This document shows positions 24,975 through 33,619 of a stretch of DNA of 64,000 nucleotides, one piece after another (within the stretch, counting starts at the first letter, position 1; the number at the start of each line of letters is the position of its first letter). The DNA comes from Pacificoceanicola sp049341065. Its GTDB lineage: Bacteria; Pseudomonadota; Alphaproteobacteria; Rhodobacterales; Rhodobacteraceae. The notes beneath the pieces are model-generated. The model was not told the origin of the DNA, did no database searches, and was given only the letters and a program-made list of their open reading frames with translations. The stretch is taken from the NCBI RefSeq assembly GCF_049341065.1, contig NZ_JBMPIX010000006.1, positions 62,001 through 126,000 of the forward strand, given 5' to 3'. The position numbers and the translations under genes were made by a program.

Positions 24975-25906
24975 GCCAGCTTGGCCTCGATCGCCAGCCA
25001 GATCTTTTCTGCCACGTTGATCCCGTCAAAGCGTTCGAGTTCCTGAATGCCGGTCGGCGAGGTCACGTTGATCTCGGTCAGGTAGTTGCCAATCACGTCG
25101 ATCCCCACGAATATCTGGCCGTGGTCGCGCAGGCTCGGCCCGATGGCGGCGCAAATCTCGCGGTCGCGGGCGCTGAGTTCGATCTTTTCGGGGCGCCCGC
25201 CCACATGCATGTTCGACCGCACTTCGCCTTTGGCGGGGACGCGGTTGATTGCGCCCACGGGTTCACCATCGACCAGGATCACGCGTTTGTCGCCCGCGGT
25301 GACGTCCGGCAGATATTTCTGCGCGATCAACGGCTCGCGCGAGAACCCGGTAAAGAGTTCATGCAGGGACGACAGGTTCTTGTCGTTGGCATCCAAACGG
25401 AAAACACCTGCGCCGCCGTTGCCGTACAAAGGCTTGAGGATGATATCGCCATGGCGTTGCTTGAATTCGCGGATGGTCTGCAAATCACGGGCGATGGTAG
25501 TCGGCGGCGTCAATTCGGGAAAGTTCAGGACCAGCAGCTTTTCCGGGAAATTGCGCACCCAGAAAGGATCGTTGACCACCAAGACCTGCCCCTTCAGGCG
25601 ATCCAGCAGGTGGGTCGACGTGATGTAGTGCATGTCAAATGGCGGATCCTGACGCAGCCAGATCACGTCCATTTCGGCCAGGTCGACCTTGACCTCATCG
25701 CTCAGAACCGCAGGCGTCCCGATGACGCGCTGGACCGTCATCCAATGGCCGCGCGCGGTGATCCGCCCCTCTTCATAGGCCAATTGATCGGGATCGTAAT
25801 AAAACAGATCATGCCCACGCGCCTGCGCCTCTTCGGCGATGCGGAACGAGCTGTCAGCGTTGATATCGACCCCTGTGATCGGGTCCATCTGAAATGCGAT
25901 TTTCAT
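24971..25906 (-). CDS. gshB: Glutathione synthetase
   Basis: The 311-residue ATP-grasp enzyme starts MKIAFQMDPITGVDINADSS. It joins gamma-glutamylcysteine and glycine. Family features include QDPPFDMHYITSTHLLDRLK, ILKPLYGNGGAGVFRLDAND, and the C-terminal FVGIDVIGNYLTEINVTSPT. The ATG at 25906 has GGGGAG at five-base spacing; the frame also allows a GTG two codons upstream. It precedes and is coupled to the esterase gene. yraN lies 58 bases upstream, giving the order rsmI, yraN, gshB found in many alphaproteobacteria. Confidence 0.97.
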   Translation of the reverse strand: MKIAFQMDPITGVDINADSSFRIAEEAQARGHDLFYYDPDQLAYEEGRITARGHWMTVQRVIGTPAVLSDEVKVDLAEMDVIWLRQDPPFDMHYITSTHLLDRLKGQVLVVNDPFWVRNFPEKLLVLNFPELTPPTTIARDLQTIREFKQRHGDIILKPLYGNGGAGVFRLDANDKNLSSLHELFTGFSREPLIAQKYLPDVTAGDKRVILVDGEPVGAINRVPAKGEVRSNMHVGGRPEKIELSARDREICAAIGPSLRDHGQIFVGIDVIGNYLTEINVTSPTGIQELERFDGINVAEKIWLAIEAKLA

Positions 25907-25964
25907 GGGCACTCCCCGGTTGCCCTACATAGATGGCGCAAGGCGGAGCGAGGTTCAATGCCAG

Positions 25965-26378
25965 TTAAATCTGACCAAAGGCATTCTCGATCACACGGAT
26001 GTCACCGCGACCATCGACAAGAGCCACGTCAAAGCGCACATCGGTCAGGGAACCAAGTGGCTGGGTGCCAAGGTATTCCTCTGCGGTGCATTGCAATCGG
26101 GCAATCTGGCGCGGTGACACTTGGTGAACTGCGGTATCGAACGATCGGCTCTGCTTGACTTCGATAAAGATCAATCCGTTGTCGTTTCTTGCGATCAGAT
26201 CAATTTCACCACCTTTTCCGCGCCACCTGCGATGCAATATCGGAAAACCGCGGCGCTCATAATCGCGCGCGATATTTTCTTCGGCGGCTTGACCGGCACA
26301 ATGGCTGGTCTGCCCACGCGCCTGCCGCACCGGCATTCCGCGATGTTTTGCGCCATCGTTCCGCGGGTCGATCATCAT
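25965..26378 (-). CDS. yraN: UPF0102 (YraN) family protein
   Basis: The 137-residue protein starts MMIDPRNDGAKHRGMPVRQA. The core motif GEIDLIARNDNGLIFIEVKQ is the PD-(D/E)XK-like signature of the UPF0102 family, preceded by AAEENIARDYERRGFPILHR. The family looks like a Holliday-junction-resolvase-type nuclease, but its function is unestablished. The ATG at 26378 follows GGGAG. The gene begins 16 bases after the rsmI stop, and pairing with rsmI and an LpoA-like gene is conserved from alpha- to gammaproteobacteria. Confidence 0.93.
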   Translation of the reverse strand: MMIDPRNDGAKHRGMPVRQARGQTSHCAGQAAEENIARDYERRGFPILHRRWRGKGGEIDLIARNDNGLIFIEVKQSRSFDTAVHQVSPRQIARLQCTAEEYLGTQPLGSLTDVRFDVALVDGRGDIRVIENAFGQI

Positions 26379-26394
26379 CTGCCATTCTCCCGCT

Positions 26395-27270
26395 TCAGTC
26401 GTCTCCTTGCTCACCTGCAAGCTTCATGGCCATTTGGTAAACCGGGCGCCGTTTGACCCCCAACTGGGCCGAGACAAGATCCGCCGCGTCGCGGACCGAC
26501 ATTGTTTCCAGCGCTTTACGCACTGCCGAGTCTATGTCGGTTTCACTAACAGTTTCTGAATCGCCTTTGCCGATCAGCACCACGATTTCACCGCGTGCCT
26601 GCGTTTCGGTGTAGATCTGGGACAGTTCGTTTAACGTCCCTCGCTGGACTTCTTCGAATTTCTTGGTCAGCTCGCGGCACACGGCGGCAGGCCTGTCGCC
26701 GCCCAAAGTCTCGGCCGCGTCGCGTAGCATCGCCCCCAGCCTTTTTGGCGACTCGTAATAGACAAGCGTCGCGGGAACGCCACGCAATTCGTCCAGCGCC
26801 CTTTTGCGTGCGCCGGAAGCGTTGGGCAGGAAACCAGCGAACAAAAAACGGTCAGTGGGCAAGCCAGCAAGCGTCAGCGCCGTCACCACAGCCGAGGGGC
26901 CCGGCGCGCTGGTGGCGGGATAGCCAGCCTCTTGTGCAGCCCGCATCAGATCAAACCCCGGGTCCGAGATCATCGGCGTTCCGGCCTCCGAGGCATAGGC
27001 CACAGAAAGCCCTGCCTCCAAGGCGCCCAGCAGGCGCGGTCGCGCCTTTGCGCCGTTGTGATCGTGGTAAGCCACTAGCGGACGTTCGCCCAATGGGACG
27101 CCGTGGATTTCCAAAAGCCGCCGAAGGCTGCGCGTATCCTCTGCGGCCAGAACATCGGCGCCCCTCAGGATGTCCAATGTTCTCAGCGTGATATCCCGCG
27201 CATTGCCGATGGGCGTCGCCACAAGATACAACCCCGGCGTCAAACCGCCCTTTTTCCCCTCAATCGTCAC
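26395..27270 (-). CDS. rsmI: 16S rRNA (cytidine-1402-2'-O)-methyltransferase RsmI
   Basis: The 291-residue SAM enzyme of the tetrapyrrole-methylase fold has LYLVATPIGNARDITLRTLD near the start. It also has VLAAEDTRSLRRLLEIHG, SEAGTPMISDPGF and the SAM-contacting APGPSAVVTAL. It 2'-O-methylates C1402 of 16S rRNA. The start is a GTG: the one at 27270 has GAGGGG four bases upstream, while a second in-frame GTG at 27282 lacks a ribosome-binding site. It is divergent from the LpoA-like lipoprotein and followed by yraN. Confidence 0.94.
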   Translation of the reverse strand: MTIEGKKGGLTPGLYLVATPIGNARDITLRTLDILRGADVLAAEDTRSLRRLLEIHGVPLGERPLVAYHDHNGAKARPRLLGALEAGLSVAYASEAGTPMISDPGFDLMRAAQEAGYPATSAPGPSAVVTALTLAGLPTDRFLFAGFLPNASGARKRALDELRGVPATLVYYESPKRLGAMLRDAAETLGGDRPAAVCRELTKKFEEVQRGTLNELSQIYTETQARGEIVVLIGKGDSETVSETDIDSAVRKALETMSVRDAADLVSAQLGVKRRPVYQMAMKLAGEQGDD

Positions 27271-27359
27271 TGGACCCCTCACATGGCTCGGTTATATTCG
27301 CACGCAATCTCGCACGGGCGATCCACGCCCGCGCCCGACAACGAGGGAGTTCACCGTCC

Positions 27360-28547
27360 ATGTTTGCTGTTTTGACCCCCATGCGCAAGGCGTTACGCCC
27401 TGCGGTCGCAGTTCTGGCCGCCGCTTGGCTTGCTGCCTGTGATGCCACGATGATTCCCTCGGTGGGAGGGCGCGCGGGTGGCCCCAAGATCGACCCGAGC
27501 AAACCCATTAGGGTGGCGCTCTTGGTTCCCAAGTCTGATGCCGGGGCCGGGCCGGTTGCCCAAGCGCTGGAAAATGCCACACGTCTGGCGATTTCCGAGC
27601 TGAACGGTGCCAAAATCGAACTGAAGGTCTATGACACCGCAGGCAACTCCAGCACTGCCGCAGCGCAGGCGCAGCGCGCCGTCGACGAAGGCGCAAAGGT
27701 GATCCTTGGTCCTTTGTTCGGCGAGGCCGCCAATGCGGCGGGCCTTGCCGTCGCCGACGAAGGCATCAACGTTCTCAGCTTTTCCAACAACCCCTCGATC
27801 GCAGGCGGCAACGTCTTTGTGCTTGGCCCGACCTTTGCCAACACCGCCCAGCGGCTGATGCGGTTCGCCAAGCGGCAAGGCAAGGACAGCGTCGTGATCG
27901 TGCATTCCAACGATGTCCCAGGCCAGTTTGGCAAAGGCGCGATTGAGCAGGCAGCGACCTCGGCGGGCATTCAGGTGCTCAGCTCCGAAGGCTACACCCT
28001 GTCGGTTGAGGGCGTGTCCACTGCCGCGCAGGCGGCGGGCCGTGTCGTCCAGCAGGCGGGCGCCGAATCTGTCTTTATCACGACGGATGCGACCAACGCG
28101 GCAATGCCGATGCTGTTGAACATGCTGCCCGACAGCGGCGCGAACCCGACCACCACCCAGTATATCGGCCTCACGCGTTGGGACGTGCGCCCCGATCTGT
28201 TCGATCTGCCCGGCGCGGAAGGCGCATGGTTCACCCTGCCCAACAAAGCCCAGCAAGAGGCGTTCAACAACCGCTATGCATCGGCCTACAGCACCGCGCC
28301 GCATCCGCTGGCCGGGCTTGCCTATGACGGGATCGCTGCCATTGGCGCTTTGGCATCACAGGGGCGGGGCGATGCATTGACTGGCAAGGCGTTGACCCGT
28401 TCAACTGGTTTTAACGGTGTGAGTGGTGTATTCCGCCTGATGTCGGACGGAACCAACCAGCGTGGGCTGGCCGTTGCGACTGTGCGCAACAAACAGGTGG
28501 TGATTCTTGACCCTGCCCCAACAAGCTTCGGCGGCGCTGGCTTCTGA
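27360..28547 (+). CDS. LppC/LpoA-like lipoprotein (penicillin-binding protein activator)
   Basis: The 395-residue protein has a lipoprotein signal with lipobox LAAC (Cys27). A periplasmic-binding-protein type I fold of the LpoA C-terminal domain type follows: IRVALLVPKSDAGAGPVAQ, KVILGPLFGEAANAAG and VLSFSNNPSIAGGNVFVLGP. In gammaproteobacteria LpoA activates the peptidoglycan synthase PBP1a from the outer membrane. The alphaproteobacterial form lacks the TPR N-domain, so the partner is uncertain. GAGGGAG precedes the ATG; Met8 is an alternative start. It lies opposite rsmI, and the glnD frame begins inside its 3' end. Confidence 0.88.
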   Translation: MFAVLTPMRKALRPAVAVLAAAWLAACDATMIPSVGGRAGGPKIDPSKPIRVALLVPKSDAGAGPVAQALENATRLAISELNGAKIELKVYDTAGNSSTAAAQAQRAVDEGAKVILGPLFGEAANAAGLAVADEGINVLSFSNNPSIAGGNVFVLGPTFANTAQRLMRFAKRQGKDSVVIVHSNDVPGQFGKGAIEQAATSAGIQVLSSEGYTLSVEGVSTAAQAAGRVVQQAGAESVFITTDATNAAMPMLLNMLPDSGANPTTTQYIGLTRWDVRPDLFDLPGAEGAWFTLPNKAQQEAFNNRYASAYSTAPHPLAGLAYDGIAAIGALASQGRGDALTGKALTRSTGFNGVSGVFRLMSDGTNQRGLAVATVRNKQVVILDPAPTSFGGAGF

Positions 28548-31320
28548 GCCGAGCCTCGAACAAAACACCGACCGGATGCCGGACGATCTTATCGTTCCGG
28601 CCTCCGACATTTTTGATCTACCCGCCCTTCGGGCAAGCCTGTTCGGTTCCTTCCCGGCGGACGTCAGCGAAAGCGAGATCCGCAAGATCACCGTTCAAAC
28701 GCTGGCAGAGGCGCAGAAAAAAGGCCGTGCGGTCATTGCCGAGGCGTTTGAGGCTGATCCCTTTGCCTCGCGCCGCACCACCCGGTCCTATACATGGCTG
28801 ACCGATGGCATGGTCCGCCTTGCCTTTGAGGTGGCCACCCAGCACCTGCACCGCCTGCCCAACCCGACCGAAGGGGAACGGCTGGCGGTGATCGCAGTCG
28901 GCGGTTATGGCCGGGGCGAGATGGCGCCCTTTTCCGACGTCGACCTGCTGTTTCTCACTCCCTACAAGATCACCCCATGGGCCGAGAGCGTCATTGAATC
29001 GATGCTGTACATCCTGTGGGATCTGCGCCTGAAGGTGGGCCATTCCTCGCGGACCGTGAAGGACTGCCTGCGCCTTGGCGCCGAGGATTTCACCATCCGC
29101 ACTGCGATGCTGGAACACCGTTTCCTGATTGGTCACGCGCCGCTGGCCAAAGAGTTGGACGACCGCCTTTGGCGCGACCTGTTCGACGGTTCGGAACGCG
29201 AATTCGTCGAGGCCAAGCTGGAAGAACGGGACGCGCGCCATGAAAAGCAGGGCCAGCGTTATATGGTCGAGCCCAACATAAAGGAGGGCAAAGGCGGGCT
29301 GCGCGATCTGCAATCGCTGTTCTGGATCATCAAATATGTGCACCACACCGATGACGTGTCAGAGCTGGTGCAAAAGGGCGTCTTCCGCCCCGAGGAATAC
29401 GAGGGCTTTTGTCAGGCCGAACGGTTCCTCTGGGCTGTGCGCTGCCATCTTCATCTATCCGCCGGGCGCGCCAATGAACTGCTGACCTTTGACACGCAGG
29501 TCGAGGTCGCCACACGTATGGGCTATAAGGACAAGGGCGGACGTCGCGCCGTGGAATGGTTCATGCAGGACTTTTTCCGCAACGCCACCGAAGTGGGCGA
29601 CCTGACGCGCATCCTTCTGACCTCGCTTGAGGCCGATCACACCAAGGGCGCCCCGCTTCTTGAACGCATCTTCAAGCGCAAGCCCAAGGTCAAGGACGGC
29701 TATTCGGTGGTCAACAACCGCCTTGCGATCGTGGACAAGACAGAGTTCCTCGCCGACAAGCTGAACCTGCTGCGCATCTTCGAAGAGGCCCTGCGCACCG
29801 GTCTTCTTATCCACCCTGACGCCATGCGCCTGGTCAAGGCCAACCTCAAACTGATCGACGACGGCCTGCGCAATGACAAAGAGGCGCAGAAGCTGTTCCT
29901 CGGGTTGCTGCTGAAGCACGGCAATCCCGAACGCGCCCTGCGCCGGATGAATGAACTTGGCGTGCTGGCGGCGTTCATTCCGGAATTCGCGCCGATTGTC
30001 GCGATGATGCAGTTCAACATGTACCACCACTATACGGTGGACGAACACACCATCCAATGCATCTGGAACCTCTCCGAGATCGAACACAAGCACCTGACCG
30101 AGGAATTGCCTGTCGCTTCGACCATCCTCGAAGAGGGGGTAAACCGCAAAATCCTGTATGTCGCCCTACTGCTGCATGACATCGGCAAGGGGCGGGACGA
30201 AGATCACTCGATCCTTGGCGCCCAGATCGCCCGCAAGGTCGCGCCGCGGCTTGGTCTTTCCAAGAAAGAGGCTGAAACCGTCGAATGGCTGGTCCGGCAC
30301 CATCTTTTGATGTCTGACATGGCGCAAAAGCGCGACATCGCCGATCCGCGCACCGTGCGCGACTTTGCCAAGGCGGTGAAAACCAAGGAACGGCTCGATC
30401 TGCTGTGCGTGCTGACCGTCTGCGATATTCGCGGCGTTGGTCCGGGCACTTGGAACAACTGGAAAGCGGCGCTCCTCCGGGCGCTGTATCGTCAGACCCG
30501 GCGCGCGCTTGAAGGCGGGATGGAAGACCTCAACCGCGAATTGCGCGGCACCGAAGCCAAAAAGCTGCTGCGTGAAAAGCTGGCGAAATGGTCTGCGGCC
30601 GACTTGCGGGTTGAGACCGGGCGCCATTATCCGCCCTACTGGCAAGGTCTGCATGTCACCGCGCATGTGATATTTGCCAATCTGCTGCGCGAGATCGCCG
30701 AGGATGAGATCAAGATCGACATCCACCCGGATGAGGACCGCGACGCCACCCGCGTCTGCTTTGCCCTGCATGACCACCCCGGCATCTTCTCGCGGCTTGC
30801 CGGGGCCTTGGCGCTGGTCGGGGCCAACGTCGTGGACGCACGCACCTTTACCACCAATGACGGCTATGCCACCGCCGCCTTCTGGATTCAGGACTCCGAA
30901 GGCCATCCCTACGAAGACACCCGCATCCCGCGTCTGCGCGACATGATCCGCAAGACCCTGATGGGCGAAGTCGTCGCCCGCGAGGCGATCAAGCCCAAGG
31001 ACAAGCTGAAGAAGCGCGAAAAAGCCTTCAAGGTTCCGACGCATATCATCTTTGACAACGAAGGGTCCGAGATCTTCACGATCATCGAGGTCGACACCCG
31101 TGACCGCCCCGGCCTTCTGTTCGATCTGGCCCGGACGCTGGCCAACCAGAACATCTATATCGCCTCGGCGCTGATCGCGACCTACGGCGAACAGGTGGTC
31201 GATACCTTCTACGTAAAGGATATGTTCGGGCTGAAACTGCACTCAAAGGTCAAACGTGACCAGATCGAGAAAAAGCTGCGCGACGCGATCACCGAAGGCA
31301 CGGAACGCGCTTACGGTTAG
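28507..31320 (+). CDS. glnD: PII uridylyltransferase / uridylyl-removing enzyme GlnD
   Basis: The 937-residue bifunctional nitrogen sensor has these domains in order. The nucleotidyltransferase is GGYGRGEMAPFSDVDLLFL. The HD domain is VALLLHDIGKGRDEDHS followed by VEWLVRHHLLMSDMAQKRD. Two C-terminal ACT domains follow (RVCFALHDHPGIFSRLAGAL; IIEVDTRDRPGLLFDLARTL). It uridylylates PII proteins when nitrogen is short and reverses this when glutamine is high. The likely start is a TTG at 28507 preceded by AGGTGG, which overlaps the lipoprotein gene by 41 bases. ATG at 28576 is an alternative giving 914 residues. Confidence 0.96.
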   Translation: MTLPQQASAALASEPSLEQNTDRMPDDLIVPASDIFDLPALRASLFGSFPADVSESEIRKITVQTLAEAQKKGRAVIAEAFEADPFASRRTTRSYTWLTDGMVRLAFEVATQHLHRLPNPTEGERLAVIAVGGYGRGEMAPFSDVDLLFLTPYKITPWAESVIESMLYILWDLRLKVGHSSRTVKDCLRLGAEDFTIRTAMLEHRFLIGHAPLAKELDDRLWRDLFDGSEREFVEAKLEERDARHEKQGQRYMVEPNIKEGKGGLRDLQSLFWIIKYVHHTDDVSELVQKGVFRPEEYEGFCQAERFLWAVRCHLHLSAGRANELLTFDTQVEVATRMGYKDKGGRRAVEWFMQDFFRNATEVGDLTRILLTSLEADHTKGAPLLERIFKRKPKVKDGYSVVNNRLAIVDKTEFLADKLNLLRIFEEALRTGLLIHPDAMRLVKANLKLIDDGLRNDKEAQKLFLGLLLKHGNPERALRRMNELGVLAAFIPEFAPIVAMMQFNMYHHYTVDEHTIQCIWNLSEIEHKHLTEELPVASTILEEGVNRKILYVALLLHDIGKGRDEDHSILGAQIARKVAPRLGLSKKEAETVEWLVRHHLLMSDMAQKRDIADPRTVRDFAKAVKTKERLDLLCVLTVCDIRGVGPGTWNNWKAALLRALYRQTRRALEGGMEDLNRELRGTEAKKLLREKLAKWSAADLRVETGRHYPPYWQGLHVTAHVIFANLLREIAEDEIKIDIHPDEDRDATRVCFALHDHPGIFSRLAGALALVGANVVDARTFTTNDGYATAAFWIQDSEGHPYEDTRIPRLRDMIRKTLMGEVVAREAIKPKDKLKKREKAFKVPTHIIFDNEGSEIFTIIEVDTRDRPGLLFDLARTLANQNIYIASALIATYGEQVVDTFYVKDMFGLKLHSKVKRDQIEKKLRDAITEGTERAYG

Positions 31321-31364
31321 TTTTGGCGCGACATTTTTCAAAGCGCAGCTAAACTCGTCTCGAA

Positions 31365-31958
31365 ATGAGCGAACTTGGAAATCTTACGCTGGCTGCGCTT
31401 GCGCTTGCGGGCAGTCCCGGCCCTAACACCCTGTCGCTGGCCGCCGTGGGCGCGGCCTTCGGGCGTCAGCGCGGCATGGCCTATCTGGCCGGGCTGACGC
31501 TTGGCATGGTGGTGGTCATCGCCATCACGGGCACTGGCGTTTCGACGCTGGTGATGGCCCTGCCCGGCGTAGCGCCGGTCATCACCGGGTTGGCGGTCTG
31601 CTATTTTCTCTGGCTGGCTTGGCGCATCGCCACCGCGCCACCGATCGACAAGGTCGATAGCGCCGCTATGCCACCCCGCTGGTTCGAGGGTGCGCTGCTG
31701 TCCACGGTCAACCCCAAAGCCTATGCCGCAACCGCCGCCGTCTTTTCCGGCTTTACCGTCATCCCGGACGCGCCACTGCAAGACGGGCTGGCCAAGACCG
31801 TTACCGTCATGGCCGTGATCCTCTTCGTCAACATCTGCTGGCTGACCGTTGGCGCATCGTTGACCCGCGCTTTTCAGAACCCGCGCAGCGCCCGAGCCAT
31901 CAACCTGAGCTTTGCCGCGGCTCTCCTGCTGTCGGTCGCTGCCGCGACCCTTCTTTAA
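31365..31958 (+). CDS. LysE-family exporter
   Basis: The 197-residue membrane protein starts MSELGNLTLAALALAGSPGP. It has the LysE/RhtB features: the SPGPNTLSLAAVGAAFGRQR segment after the first helix and FEGALLSTVNPKAYAATAAV in the middle, with about six helices. Such proteins export amino acids or related metabolites. The substrate cannot be deduced. It sits 44 bases after glnD and before murJ in the same direction. No clear ribosome-binding site is visible before the ATG. Confidence 0.88.
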   Translation: MSELGNLTLAALALAGSPGPNTLSLAAVGAAFGRQRGMAYLAGLTLGMVVVIAITGTGVSTLVMALPGVAPVITGLAVCYFLWLAWRIATAPPIDKVDSAAMPPRWFEGALLSTVNPKAYAATAAVFSGFTVIPDAPLQDGLAKTVTVMAVILFVNICWLTVGASLTRAFQNPRSARAINLSFAAALLLSVAAATLL

Positions 31959-32053
31959 CCTGCTTGCCTGCACGTGAGCTGCGCAATTCCTGCATTCCAC
32001 CCCCTGCCCCTTTCCGCTAAGCCATGGGCGAGCACCAAAGGCACAGGGCAGAC

Positions 32054-33619
32054 ATGAAACCGATCAAGCTGATCTCCGGCGTTCTCACCGTCGGCTTCTG
32101 GACGTTGATGAGCCGCATCCTTGGCGTCGTGCGCGAGGTGATGATCCTTGCCTTTGTCGGTCCCGGTCCGCTGATGGATGCCTTTGTCGCGGCCTTCCGC
32201 CTGCCCAACATGTTCCGCCGTTTCTTTGCCGAAGGTGCGTTCAACGCCGCTTTCGTGCCGATGTTCTCAAAGAAATACGAGGGCGAGGAAGACCCGCTTG
32301 TCTTTGCCCGCGACGCGCTGTCCGGTCTGGCCTTTGTCCTGCTGATCCTGACGGCACTGGCGCTGATCTTCATGCCTGCGCTGGTCTATGCCACCGCCGG
32401 AGGCTTTGTCGGCGATGCCCGATTTGATCTGACCGTCGGCTATGGCCGCATCGTTTTCCCCTATATCCTGCTGATCTCGCTGGCGGCGCTGTTTTCCGGC
32501 GCGCTGAACGCCACCGGCCATTTTGCCGCCGCGGCCGCCGCGCCAGTACTGCTGAACATCTTTGTCATCTCTTTCATGGTCATCGGCGCCTATGTCGGCG
32601 GAGCGGCGATCTTTTGGCTGATCTGGGCCATTCCCTTCGCTGGCGCGGCGCAACTGGTCGTGGTCTGGATCGCCGCCGAGCGCGCAGGCATCCGTGTGCG
32701 CCCCGCCCGCCCGCGCCTGACACCCGACATGCGGCAGTTGGTGCGCACCGCGATCCCTGCCGCGCTGGCGGGTGGTGTGATGCAGCTGAACCTGCTCGTT
32801 GGGCAGTTTGTCGCCTCCGGTTATGAAAAGGCGGTGGGTTGGCTCTACGCCGCTGACCGGCTGTACCAGTTGCCGCTTGGCGTCGTCGGGATTGCCGTAA
32901 CCGTGGTGCTGCTGCCGGACCTGTCGCGCAAGCTCAAAGCACAGGACCATGTCGGCGGGCGCGCCGCCCTGTCCCGCTCGGGCGAGCTGTCGCTGGCGTT
33001 GACAATCCCGGCCTCGGTCGCCTTGGTGGTGATCCCGCTGCCGTTGGTCTCGGTTCTGTTTCAACGCGGCGCGACCGGTGCCAGCGACAGCGCCGCCATT
33101 GCGCTGGCGGTGGCGATCTATGGCCTTGGGCTTCCGTCATTCGTGCTGCAAAAAGTCTTTCAGCCGCTATATTTTGCACGCGAGAACACCCGCACGCCCT
33201 TCAACTATGCTGTTGTCTCGATGTTGATCAACGCGGTGCTTGCCATTGGCCTTGCGCCCTTTATCGGCTGGATCGCCCCTGCCATTGCCACCACCGTTGC
33301 CGGTTGGAGCATGGCGCTGCAACTGTTTTTCGGGGCACGGAAGATGGGCGAAGTCGCCAGCTTTGACGACCGCTTCTTTACCCGTCTCTGGCGGATCTGT
33401 GCCGCCTCGGCCCTTATGGGTGGTACGCTTTTTGCCGGGCAACTGCTGCTTGGGCCATTGCTGGCGCAACCATGGGTGCGCGGTTTGGCCCTGACGCTGT
33501 TGATCGCAATCGGTATCGTTGCTTACGGCATCGCCGGGCAACTTCTTGGGGCGTTCAGCCTGTCTGAAATCCGCAATCTGGTGCGGCGCCGAGGCAAAAA
33601 GGATACTTCTCCATCATGA
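32054..33619 (+). CDS. murJ: Lipid II flippase MurJ (MviN)
   Basis: The 521-residue, about 14-helix MOP-superfamily membrane protein starts MKPIKLISGVLTVGFWTLMS. It contains RILGVVREVMILAFVGPGPL, AFRLPNMFRRFFAEGAFNAA and LFQRGATGASDSAAIALAVA, signatures of MurJ. It flips lipid II across the inner membrane for peptidoglycan synthesis and is essential in most bacteria. The ATG at 32054 is preferred to the upstream in-frame start at 32024 by comparison with the family. Its stop overlaps the start of the phospholipase D-like gene by four bases. Confidence 0.96.
   Translation: MKPIKLISGVLTVGFWTLMSRILGVVREVMILAFVGPGPLMDAFVAAFRLPNMFRRFFAEGAFNAAFVPMFSKKYEGEEDPLVFARDALSGLAFVLLILTALALIFMPALVYATAGGFVGDARFDLTVGYGRIVFPYILLISLAALFSGALNATGHFAAAAAAPVLLNIFVISFMVIGAYVGGAAIFWLIWAIPFAGAAQLVVVWIAAERAGIRVRPARPRLTPDMRQLVRTAIPAALAGGVMQLNLLVGQFVASGYEKAVGWLYAADRLYQLPLGVVGIAVTVVLLPDLSRKLKAQDHVGGRAALSRSGELSLALTIPASVALVVIPLPLVSVLFQRGATGASDSAAIALAVAIYGLGLPSFVLQKVFQPLYFARENTRTPFNYAVVSMLINAVLAIGLAPFIGWIAPAIATTVAGWSMALQLFFGARKMGEVASFDDRFFTRLWRICAASALMGGTLFAGQLLLGPLLAQPWVRGLALTLLIAIGIVAYGIAGQLLGAFSLSEIRNLVRRRGKKDTSPS

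Noticed and set aside
30166..31242. 358-codon minus-strand frame opposite glnD
   Set aside because: It lies wholly within the HD and ACT regions of glnD and shows no domain of its own.
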